From Chitinophagales bacterium (GTDB lineage: Bacteria > Bacteroidota > Bacteroidia > Chitinophagales > Chitinophagaceae), in the NCBI GenBank assembly GCA_030832085.1, contig JAURJU010000109.1, positions 1-51,671 on the forward strand: a DNA stretch of 51,671 nt. The letters are read 5' to 3'. The notes under the pieces are model-generated. The model did no database searches. It was not told the DNA's origin and saw only the letters and a program-made list of their open reading frames with translations. A program made the translations under genes and the position numbers. Below, piece after piece: positions 34,430-42,730 of this stretch; within the stretch, counting starts at the first letter, position 1, and every line of letters starts with the position of its first letter.

Positions 34430-36066
34430 TATTGTATGGTAATTTTTTTCAAATAATATCCTTTTGCATCTATTTGTGGAGCACCATTGCAGGATACTAC
34501 AATGCCTTCTTTGCCAACCATTGTTCTGGAAGTTTTGTCTCCTGTGTCAATATCAAGGGGCAATGGCATGAAGAAATTATCTATTGTGATCTGATACTTT
34601 TGATAACCAATTTCTTTCACGGAAATATCAAGTACTTCATTGGTGTATGCATAGAAATTGAAAAAAGGTTTTAAATTTTGCTTTGATGCAGTGCTGAACA
34701 ATTCTTCTACATCTTTTGTGGTTACAAAATTGTCATAGGTATATCTGGGATCTGTTGCAAGTTTTTTCAAGGTTGGCAAAAATATTTCATCACCCAGCAG
34801 GTACCGTAAGCTATGCATGAAAAATGAGCCTTTTGCGTAAATATCCCTACCAGCATAAGCTTCATCTTCTGATAACTCCTCACCACCCACCATCGGTTTT
34901 TTGTTTCTGGTGGATCTCTTGTGCCGACTGACAATTTCATCATACGCGACCTGTCCGCCTAGTTCATAGTGTATCAATGCTTCAGCATAGGTTGTAATGC
35001 CCTCTTGAATCCACATGTGTGCCCAGTCCTTGTTGGTTACCTTGTTTGCAAACCATTCGTGACCATACTCATGGTATAGATTTGCTGAATAGTCATGCAC
35101 ACCAATTTTTGAATAATTAAATTTATTTTGAAACGTGATCATCGTTTGGTGTTCCATTCCTGAATTGGGTACTTCAGCAATGCCAATCTTTTCTTTTGCC
35201 CATGGATATTCCCCAAAATATTTCTCCAGTATTTTGGTATCTCTCGCTTTGAGTTCAATTATTTTGGGTGCGTAACTGCTGTCTTCTTCCAATACATAGA
35301 ATTGTATGGGAACAACAGTTCCATCGACGGTGGTATAGTCTTTGCTCACGACGGTATACTTTCCAATGTTAAACACAGAACAGTAATTGCTGATGGTATA
35401 ATTGGTTTTCCAATGGTAGGTTTTTTTATTTTTCTTCTTCAGCACTTCTTTCAGAAGGCCAGGACCCGCAACCACTAAATTTTCTGGCACAGTAATGAAC
35501 ATGTCAACACCCTCGTTCGGTTCGTCGCTGGGATGGTCTTTGCAAGGAAAATAAACCCTTCCCCCTTCTTTCTGGCAATTGATGGCTACCCAATCGTTTC
35601 CACTCTTGTCTTTGGTGAAGGTGAAGCCACCTGTCCATGGGGGCTTTACCGCAATAGGAGGTTCTCCGCCATATTCTACCCTTACAATTTGCCTGCCCTT
35701 TGGAAATGACTTGTCATCGGTGATGTAAATCTTGTCATTCTTGTGTTCAAATTTTACTGGCTTGTTGTTCACTTTCACCTTGCTTACCGTCAACAAATGG
35801 ACCAGGTCCAATAAAATGGTATCGGTAGATGCAGATAAAATCATTTCAACATCCACATTTCCCTGAATTGTCTTTTTCGCAATATCAACATCCAGAGCGA
35901 TGGTATAATGCCTGATGTCCATGATGGCCTGCAATGGATTCAACTTTCCCCCTGAAGACAGGTAACTGATGTCCCTGTTTTGGGATTTCAGTTGGGTCGA
36001 CATGACCAATAAACATGTCATCAAGAAAAGTCCGGGTCTTAGATTTCCGTTAAAAAAATTTCCCAT
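34429..36066 (-). CDS. M1 family zinc metallopeptidase (tandem copy 1)
   Basis: A 545-residue secreted peptidase with a signal peptide (about 10-29). Zinc ligands are H332 and H336 with catalytic E333 (YHEYGHEWFA) and the distal E355 (MWIQEGITTY). The exopeptidase motif is NSGMEHQT (about 301-308). A Cys pair flanks the active-site approach (C164, C175). It is encoded 43 bp after the DUF3863-like gene and shares a base with the downstream M1 gene. Two M1 peptidases inside a sulfatase/glycosidase operon is a strong hint that the substrate has a peptide backbone. Confidence 0.92.
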   Translation of the reverse strand: MGNFFNGNLRPGLFLMTCLLVMSTQLKSQNRDISYLSSGGKLNPLQAIMDIRHYTIALDVDIAKKTIQGNVDVEMILSASTDTILLDLVHLLTVSKVKVNNKPVKFEHKNDKIYITDDKSFPKGRQIVRVEYGGEPPIAVKPPWTGGFTFTKDKSGNDWVAINCQKEGGRVYFPCKDHPSDEPNEGVDMFITVPENLVVAGPGLLKEVLKKKNKKTYHWKTNYTISNYCSVFNIGKYTVVSKDYTTVDGTVVPIQFYVLEEDSSYAPKIIELKARDTKILEKYFGEYPWAKEKIGIAEVPNSGMEHQTMITFQNKFNYSKIGVHDYSANLYHEYGHEWFANKVTNKDWAHMWIQEGITTYAEALIHYELGGQVAYDEIVSRHKRSTRNKKPMVGGEELSEDEAYAGRDIYAKGSFFMHSLRYLLGDEIFLPTLKKLATDPRYTYDNFVTTKDVEELFSTASKQNLKPFFNFYAYTNEVLDISVKEIGYQKYQITIDNFFMPLPLDIDTGDKTSRTMVGKEGIVVSCNGAPQIDAKGYYLKKITIQ

Positions 36067-36109
36067 AATTAAGGTTTTATTTGGCTTTTGTTTATCTGGT
36101 CAATTGGTC

Positions 36110-37606
36110 TCATTTATTTTGATCAATTGATTTTATAGATTTTGATGCATGTTCTTTTTCGCCGTTTGTTCTAAATGTTCTTGAATCTACAGAAAACAAT
36201 CGAGGATATCTTCCCTTGATTATTTGCTGTTCTTCTGTCTTCAACTCCTCTATTCCAACGGGTTTGTCTTGTGGTCGGATTCCTTTTTGGTTCAGACGGT
36301 TAAACAAGCTCCAATTTCGGATAGTTTTACCAGGTGCAGGATCACTGGGTTCCTGTGCCTTAAGATCATATCTTGTAAAATCAATCAATTTTTCCGGGGC
36401 ATTGGTTTGCCAGTTTCTTAAGGTTGCCATCCTGAAATCTTTGTTCATGAACCATTTGATTTCCAATTCAGCTTCTGATCCGCAAATGCCGGATCCACGC
36501 TGAACAAATTGATAGTTGATGCTGTCATTGTTTTTGTAATGCGTTCGCCAAAGCATTCCATATTCCCCCTGGGTAATGAATTTTGCGTCTGGCCACCTGC
36601 GTCGCGTCTCCTTCAGCCAAATTTCCAGTCCATCCAATCCATTTCTTCCGTTATAGCCATATATCTTATACGCATCAACAAGGCTCATTTCCCAAATGCA
36701 GGTTACCCATGCAAACTTATTGAGTGCGAACCCGGTGTCAAAATGAGCGGCGGTAGTAGACAACATCTCTTTTGTTCCGATTTCGGTTCCCTGTCGGAGA
36801 ATCGTTTCAATCGGACCCACACCCTGTCTGCTGCCGCACCGGATGCCATTGATAAACCTGGGTGCTGAATACCTGGCATTCAGGAAATCAACAGTCCAGC
36901 CATCAAGATTTACACAATCAATCATGTCTTCTTTTCCCTGGGCTGGCTTGCAAAAATGTTCACGTGATGGGTAATAGGGATATGAAATTGATCCCTCTCC
37001 ATCACCATTGTCTACAGCATACTGACTCCATATATTCCCCTGGCACACATGAATACCTTCTTTTTCTGACAGGTACTGTAAATTTTCGGCAGCAAGAAAC
37101 CCTGCAATGATGCTCTTTGGACGGTATCCTCCACCTACCATTGCTGAAACCATCTGCAACCCTTCATGCAGGTCGCGGTTAATCTGTTCGCGGGTATTGT
37201 ACATGTTGGAAAAATACCCACCTGGTAAAAAAGTAATCTCATCCCCAAATTTTTCGTGATAGGAGACAACCAGTTTTTTCAAGTCCACATAATTCGGGCG
37301 CTGGTCTTTTAGGGCAAGCCAACTGAAAGACCATGTAATCCGCGCACCTGGCCAAGCGTTTTCTATGGTTTCCCTGAATTTTCTGGCTCCTTCTGGCGTA
37401 TGAATACTTGATTCGTCTGTGCCATGAAATGCATCGCGTGAAGTTTCAATCTGGTTCACCCTCACTACTGTGCTGAACGTAAAAAAACGGTTTCCCAACA
37501 ATGTAAGTCCTTCCTGAGCAGAAATATTTAAGTGCAGCAATGCAAACTGCATCAAAAGCAAAACAGCAATCCGGGTATTGAATCTTTTTATTTTTATCAT
37601 TTCCAT
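36110..37606 (-). CDS. Secreted DUF3863/DUF3864-like protein, putative TIM-barrel glycan enzyme
   Basis: A 498-residue secreted protein (signal peptide about 10-31, ending ISAQ). The sequence resembles the DUF3863-DUF3864 proteins of Bacteroidota, a family I assign from memory and with moderate confidence. The visible body has alternating strand and helix patches (FFTFSTVVRVNQIE, RITWSFSWLAL, EITFLPGGYFSNMYN, PKSIIAGFLAAENLQYL, ICQGNIWSQYAVDNGDG) that fit a TIM-barrel hydrolase or deacetylase-like fold. Aromatic and acidic residues are frequent late in the chain (WFMNKDF, ITQGEYGMLWR). No catalytic residue can be named. It lies between the M28 and M1 peptidase genes in the operon. Confidence 0.65.
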   Translation of the reverse strand: MEMIKIKRFNTRIAVLLLMQFALLHLNISAQEGLTLLGNRFFTFSTVVRVNQIETSRDAFHGTDESSIHTPEGARKFRETIENAWPGARITWSFSWLALKDQRPNYVDLKKLVVSYHEKFGDEITFLPGGYFSNMYNTREQINRDLHEGLQMVSAMVGGGYRPKSIIAGFLAAENLQYLSEKEGIHVCQGNIWSQYAVDNGDGEGSISYPYYPSREHFCKPAQGKEDMIDCVNLDGWTVDFLNARYSAPRFINGIRCGSRQGVGPIETILRQGTEIGTKEMLSTTAAHFDTGFALNKFAWVTCIWEMSLVDAYKIYGYNGRNGLDGLEIWLKETRRRWPDAKFITQGEYGMLWRTHYKNNDSINYQFVQRGSGICGSEAELEIKWFMNKDFRMATLRNWQTNAPEKLIDFTRYDLKAQEPSDPAPGKTIRNWSLFNRLNQKGIRPQDKPVGIEELKTEEQQIIKGRYPRLFSVDSRTFRTNGEKEHASKSIKSIDQNK

Positions 37607-37640
37607 ATTTTATGGGGTTGCTTCCAGAAATTTCATGCCA

Positions 37641-39215
37641 CTAACGCTTAAAGCCTGTGACAGGATCAACGGAGAGAGCCTTGGGTAATTCTTTTCTTGG
37701 AATTTTCTGATCCCGCATTGCTGTATTGTACACAAATGCTGCCACAATCGTAGCTGACTGTTTGAGATCATCAGGCATAAGATGATCGTAGCTGTCCATA
37801 TTGCTGTGCTGGGTAACCAATCGATCCTGAATAAACTGGAATCCGGGTAATCCAATTGTGTTAAAAGAGATATGGTCAGTACTTCCCGTATTTTGAATAG
37901 TAACGGTTTTGGCCCTGAGATCATTGAAGGGTGCAAACCATTGTTGAAAGATATTTCGGGCCGCTTCATTTCCCTGGAGATGTATTCCCAGCACTTTCCC
38001 CGTACCATAATCTAAATTGTAGTATGCAGAAAGTTTATCATGTGCTGGCAATAGTTTCATGGTTTCTGCATCGCCAAATGTTTTCTTCACATAACCTCTT
38101 GATCCCAATAAGCCTTGTTCTTCTCCGCTCCATAGCGCTATGCGTATTGTTCTTCTTGGTTGTACTCCTATTGCTTTTAGTATCCTGATGGCTTCCATCA
38201 TTACACAGACGCCCGCTGCATTATCAGTAGCGCCAGTAGCTGCAGGCCATGAGTCAAGGTGAGCGCCGAGCATCACTACCTCCTCTTTCAAGTCTTTATC
38301 GATACCGGGTATTTCAGCGATTACATTGTATCCTTGCGTGTCATTCGTTTGGAATGTTGTTTTTACATCCACATCCATTTTTACACGAATTTTGTTTCTG
38401 AGCAGTCGGATGATCGTATTGTAATCTTCCAGGCCAATCGCGATGTCCAGAAAATTATCCGGATCTGTTATTTTATAGGGACCTCCTTGTAAAACAAAAA
38501 CTGTTCCGCTATGGTTATCGGGAGATGAACTCAGTATGGCTATGGCACCTTCTTTAACAGCCATCCTTTTGAGTGCATTGAGTACACCTCTTGGTACAAC
38601 ATTTTGTGTTTTATTCCTTTCAGCTCTCCTTCGTAATGCAGCAGTGTCCTCACTTTCAGCTACTTCACCTAATTTTTTCAGGTCTTCATCACTGCGCCGA
38701 AGAATTGCCGGCCTATTGCTGTGGTCATATATCATCAGGTCATCAAAAATCAATATGTTGCCTTTGAGCTTGTTGCGATAGGCCTCTAGTTCAACAGAAT
38801 CCTTTGCTGAGATAAGGATCACTTCTCCTTTTTGCAGACCATTGGTGCCTGAGGTCCAGGTTTTGGGATATGCAATGAGCGACCTGTACCAGGGAGATGA
38901 CATCGCCACATACGATTTTTCCAATTCCCAGCCTTTCCCAAATTCACCCCAGGGATCCAACCTGGCATTTACCAATCCCCATTGGGTGAATTGGTTCCTC
39001 GCATAATTGGCAGCACGCATAAATCCCGGGGAATTGGTAACCCTTGGTCCACTTGCATCAGTGATCTGGAATGCAATATCCATGACTTTTGAATTCACCA
39101 ACCCTTCTTTTCTGATTTTTGCCATTACTGCCTGGTCAATATTTTCTACCTGTCCAAGTGCTACGATAGGAAATGCAAAAAAAAGGGCCAAAGAAAAACG
39201 CTTGATCAATTTCAC
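37641..39215 (-). CDS. M28 family metallopeptidase (carboxypeptidase Q-like)
   Basis: A 524-residue secreted zinc peptidase with a signal peptide (about 5-22). A PA-like insert domain lies at about 120-275. The catalytic domain has metal ligands H319 and D321 (GAHLDSW), bridging D331 (ATDNAAG), catalytic E365 and ligand E366 (WSGEEQGLLGS). These match the plasma glutamate carboxypeptidase (PGCP/CPQ) branch of M28, which cleaves dipeptides or short peptides. Encoded 45 bp after the GH63-like gene and 34 bp before the DUF3863-like gene. Confidence 0.92.
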   Translation of the reverse strand: MKLIKRFSLALFFAFPIVALGQVENIDQAVMAKIRKEGLVNSKVMDIAFQITDASGPRVTNSPGFMRAANYARNQFTQWGLVNARLDPWGEFGKGWELEKSYVAMSSPWYRSLIAYPKTWTSGTNGLQKGEVILISAKDSVELEAYRNKLKGNILIFDDLMIYDHSNRPAILRRSDEDLKKLGEVAESEDTAALRRRAERNKTQNVVPRGVLNALKRMAVKEGAIAILSSSPDNHSGTVFVLQGGPYKITDPDNFLDIAIGLEDYNTIIRLLRNKIRVKMDVDVKTTFQTNDTQGYNVIAEIPGIDKDLKEEVVMLGAHLDSWPAATGATDNAAGVCVMMEAIRILKAIGVQPRRTIRIALWSGEEQGLLGSRGYVKKTFGDAETMKLLPAHDKLSAYYNLDYGTGKVLGIHLQGNEAARNIFQQWFAPFNDLRAKTVTIQNTGSTDHISFNTIGLPGFQFIQDRLVTQHSNMDSYDHLMPDDLKQSATIVAAFVYNTAMRDQKIPRKELPKALSVDPVTGFKR

Positions 39216-39260
39216 GGGAATAATTTATTTAATGATTGTAATGATGGGTATTGATTGATG

Positions 39261-41186
39261 TTATTTTTTTGTGTTATTCATCGGTGCTTGTGGAGAAGGC
39301 ACATATCCCTTTTCCATGATATCCATGAAACCCAACAGTGCACCCCAATGATAAAATGCATCACTCCAAGTATTGGCTTCACCACCATGTCCGGTTTCGG
39401 CATGATAATTTTCACATACATGTCGCTCACTTAACCATGTCTTTAGTAGCAAGGCTTTTGATTTTTCCGCCATATCTTTTTTCGCAGCCGGCAAATGATA
39501 GTTTCGCATGCCCAGGTAAACCAGAAAATTCAACGGTGCCCAGATCCTGCCTCTCCAGTAATGATTGTCCTTGAATGCCTTGTCATTGCGTGCAACCGAA
39601 GGCAGTATGTATTCCCCCCAGAATTCATTGGGGTTATAAAAATGTTCCTTCATCATCCTTGAGGCTTGTTCCATGCTGGGTACTTTTGTCAGCAATGGAT
39701 AAAACAATGTAGGTGTTAAACGGTAACTGGGTTTTCCTGTTACCAGGTCTTTGTTCAGGTATAGTCCAAACTGATCATCCCAAAGGGTCTCCAGTTTTTT
39801 GGAATAAATTTTTGCTCTTTCGGTTAATTCTTTTGCATCATTTGCATAGCCCAAAATTGTAGCTATTTCAGATAGGCTCTGGCAATCGGCAATATAAAGG
39901 CTCATCAAGCCTACATCGGCCATCAACATTCGATGGTTTACGCTGTCAAAACCTGCATCATCCCACATGGGAGAATTGTCCATTCCGGATTCCCATTTGG
40001 CTGCCTTCATTTTTCCGGATTCAGTGGCTGAACGAGATTTGGTATTGCCATAATCATATGGATCTGTGCCATGCACCAGGTAACCGTCTATATCCCTGTT
40101 GGCCGCCCGCCAACGGTTCCAGCTGAGCAACTCATTGTATACTTCTTGTAGAAACCATTTCTCTTTGTATTTTCTGTAAATCTCTCTCACCACAATGGAT
40201 CCAACCTGAGGCTCAGTCCGGTCCTCACTTTTGTGCCCATACTGCGAGTTATTGGGAACAAATCCTCTGTCCGTAATCTCCTTGGTAATAGCGATTGCAT
40301 TGGCATAAGCCAGCTCCTTGTTGTCAAGTGATAACATGTATGCTGCGAAATAAGTATCCCAACCGAACAATACCCAGTCGTTTGAAAATGTACGGCTTAC
40401 CGGATTGATGATTCTGCTGTTGTTGGGATCATAAATGGTAGTCCATGCAAGCACTGTTTGCATGGCATCATATGCTTCGCGTGATTTACCAAACGTCAAT
40501 CGCTCTGTTTCGAATTTTTGTTTTGCAATTTTGATGGTTTTTTCAACAAGTTCCTTAGACCTTGATGTGCCTGTTGAAATTGCGATAGATTCATCCAAAG
40601 GGATGTGAAAGGCATTGGAAGAAATTATTTTTTTGTTTCCATTGACATATACGTTGATATTATTTGTCGGCGTCTGTCCGACAATCATCTGTTGATCAAT
40701 CTTTATTTCACCTTTTCTGTTCCATAATATTTGCGGTTTAATAAGCAATGAATCGCCCGTTGATGCTTTCATTGGAATTACCAGTATATACAACTCATTG
40801 TCCACAGATGCACTTTGCACCCGTAACCGGATATTGTGCCATTCTACTTCAAGTTCCGTGTAAGCACCATCATATGCATGTGCTCCGGGAATGACTTGCT
40901 CTTTGCTGTCATAATGATCCCGGCCAATCAAGGTTTCCTCAAGGGTTTTGCCTTGCTGGTCTTTTATGGCTAGGTTGATGGAAAAGCATTCAGGCAACAA
41001 AACGTGAGACAGTACACTGCGGGTATTCCATGTATTCCAACCATGGATAAGCCTGTTGCTCATGTCTATTGCTTCTTTTCCACTGGGCTTCTTTGCAGTC
41101 AATTGATTTTGTGCGACAATGCAGTTACAGAAAATGAACAAATCTGTTATCAGAAAGATGAAAAGTATAAATATATTTTTGTTCAT
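39261..41186 (-). CDS. GH63/MGH1-like clan GH-G glycosidase
   Basis: A 641-residue secreted enzyme with an (alpha/alpha)6 barrel. Signal peptide about 3-27. N-terminal beta region to about 215. Catalytic-domain motifs include VLFGWDTYFAAYMLSLDN (Asp in GWD is the likely general acid), NRDIDGYLVHGTDPYDYG, SGMDNSPMWDDAGFD, YWRGRIWAPLNFLVYLGM and ENYHAETGHGGEANTWSDAFYHWGALL (Glu candidates for the base). This layout fits GH63 or mannosylglycerate-hydrolase-like enzymes, which release alpha-linked glucose or related sugars. The ATG at 41186 avoids overlap with the sulfatase that precedes it. Confidence 0.85.
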   Translation of the reverse strand: MNKNIFILFIFLITDLFIFCNCIVAQNQLTAKKPSGKEAIDMSNRLIHGWNTWNTRSVLSHVLLPECFSINLAIKDQQGKTLEETLIGRDHYDSKEQVIPGAHAYDGAYTELEVEWHNIRLRVQSASVDNELYILVIPMKASTGDSLLIKPQILWNRKGEIKIDQQMIVGQTPTNNINVYVNGNKKIISSNAFHIPLDESIAISTGTSRSKELVEKTIKIAKQKFETERLTFGKSREAYDAMQTVLAWTTIYDPNNSRIINPVSRTFSNDWVLFGWDTYFAAYMLSLDNKELAYANAIAITKEITDRGFVPNNSQYGHKSEDRTEPQVGSIVVREIYRKYKEKWFLQEVYNELLSWNRWRAANRDIDGYLVHGTDPYDYGNTKSRSATESGKMKAAKWESGMDNSPMWDDAGFDSVNHRMLMADVGLMSLYIADCQSLSEIATILGYANDAKELTERAKIYSKKLETLWDDQFGLYLNKDLVTGKPSYRLTPTLFYPLLTKVPSMEQASRMMKEHFYNPNEFWGEYILPSVARNDKAFKDNHYWRGRIWAPLNFLVYLGMRNYHLPAAKKDMAEKSKALLLKTWLSERHVCENYHAETGHGGEANTWSDAFYHWGALLGFMDIMEKGYVPSPQAPMNNTKK

Positions 41187-41208
41187 CTGTGTTTTTAAAA
41201 ATGTTGAT

Positions 41209-42669
41209 TCAATATTGTGGTTGCACGAGTTGGTATGGTGCATCATAAAATCCTAAATGACGGACACGCCATTCCACTGGTTCATGAAAGACAGGATGAG
41301 GAAGGTACATCTCCCATGTTCCCAGTTTTTTTAACATCGATTTAGTTTTTTCGGGGTATAAAAGTGAAAGATCATGTTGTTCAGCAATATCCTCCGAAAG
41401 ATGATAGAGCATTGGTAAGCGGTCTGGCAATCTGATCAATTTCCAGTCTCCATCCCGAATAGCAGCACCTGCGGTGTAGCGCCATTCCATGGTTTGATGG
41501 GGAATCTTTTTTTCCTGGTCATTCAGGTAGGGTAAAATATCAACACCTGTGTAATGATCTTTTTCTGAAACCAGTCCGCCCGCAGCTTTAATGAAAGTAG
41601 GACAAATATCAAGTGCAGAAACAGGAGCAATGAATTTTTTCCCGCCACTCACCCTTGCTGGCCATTTTAAAAAAAATGGCACCCTGATTCCACCCTCCAA
41701 TAAAGTGGTTTTTTGACCCCGGAGCGGTGCATTGATGGAGCCATTGGAAATAGAATTTGCAGGTCCGCCGTTATCACTTATGAAAACCACCAGGGTATTT
41801 CGCTCCAGGCTTTGTTCCTGAAGCACTTTCATTATTTTACCAATGTTTTGATCCAACCTGTAGACCATTGCACAATAGGTTTGTCGAAGCTTCTCTTTCA
41901 CATGACTGAATAGTTTCATGTCCTCATCTGTTGCCTGCATGGGTGCGTGGGGCGCGTTAAAAGCAGCGCATAGAAAGAATGGTTGATTTTTGTGCCGCTT
42001 GATGAAATCCACGCTTTCATTTCCAATATCATCTGTCATATAGGTAAGCATGTCGGACTTTTTGTAATTGCATTGGATGGCAGATTCCATGCCTGTTCCA
42101 TTTTGTTTTGCAGTAACATAATCATGTCCCCCATCCAAAAATCCCCAAAATTCATCAAAACCCCTTTTGATTGGATTAAAATGCGGCGCTGCGCCAAGAT
42201 GCCACTTGCCAATCAGTCCTGTGACATAACCAAGGGACTTGAGTTTATTGGCGAGGGTAGATTCGGTTAATGGAAGTCCCAGGTAATTTGAATCAAATCC
42301 GGGTTGATTGCCAGCAAGGTTATCGTTGAACCCAAAACCAGCCTGGTGCTTTCCAGTAAGAAGGCCTGCACGCGAAGGAGCACATACTGAAGAAGATGCA
42401 TATCCGTTTGTAAAAATCACTCCTTCCCTGGCAAGCTGATCAATGTTCGGTGTTGGAATTTGAATGCTGCCATGGATCCCAAGATCACCATATCCCAGGT
42501 CGTCTGCCACAATCAACAAAAGGTTTGGCAATACCGTATTTTGGGAAGCAGATAAATTCCTGTTTTCTGTTTTCTGCGTTTGACCATATACATTGACAAA
42601 TAAAAAGACGAGTAGGACAACCGCTGAACAAAGGGAGGGCTTGTATTGTAGGGCTGTTGACCATTTCAT
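41209..42669 (-). CDS. Secreted arylsulfatase-type sulfatase, canonical CAPSR
   Basis: A 486-residue sulfatase. Signal sequence about 13-30 (ending NVYGQ). Metal ligands D56 and D57 (IVADDLGYGD), formylglycine precursor C95 in C-A-P-S-R, then GKWHLGAAP and the late FISDNGGPANS (D/N metal ligands) and LRGQKTTLLEGGIRVP. This is the canonical S1 layout of steroid/arylsulfatase-like enzymes. Starts at 42669 and 42696 are both possible; the longer frame runs into the preceding gene. Located between GH123-like and GH63-like genes in the - strand operon. Requires Cys-to-formylglycine maturation by an enzyme outside the window. Confidence 0.93.
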   Translation of the reverse strand: MKWSTALQYKPSLCSAVVLLVFLFVNVYGQTQKTENRNLSASQNTVLPNLLLIVADDLGYGDLGIHGSIQIPTPNIDQLAREGVIFTNGYASSSVCAPSRAGLLTGKHQAGFGFNDNLAGNQPGFDSNYLGLPLTESTLANKLKSLGYVTGLIGKWHLGAAPHFNPIKRGFDEFWGFLDGGHDYVTAKQNGTGMESAIQCNYKKSDMLTYMTDDIGNESVDFIKRHKNQPFFLCAAFNAPHAPMQATDEDMKLFSHVKEKLRQTYCAMVYRLDQNIGKIMKVLQEQSLERNTLVVFISDNGGPANSISNGSINAPLRGQKTTLLEGGIRVPFFLKWPARVSGGKKFIAPVSALDICPTFIKAAGGLVSEKDHYTGVDILPYLNDQEKKIPHQTMEWRYTAGAAIRDGDWKLIRLPDRLPMLYHLSEDIAEQHDLSLLYPEKTKSMLKKLGTWEMYLPHPVFHEPVEWRVRHLGFYDAPYQLVQPQY

Positions 42670-42730
42670 TGGTTTATGCTGTATTCCAGATATCATTTCC
42701 ACTGCATTGTATATTGTTATCTTTGTTGTT

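Noticed and set aside
37610-38008. 132-residue - strand frame in another phase inside the M28 peptidase gene
   Set aside because: The M28 frame continues intact through the region, so this is not a frameshifted piece or a separate gene.
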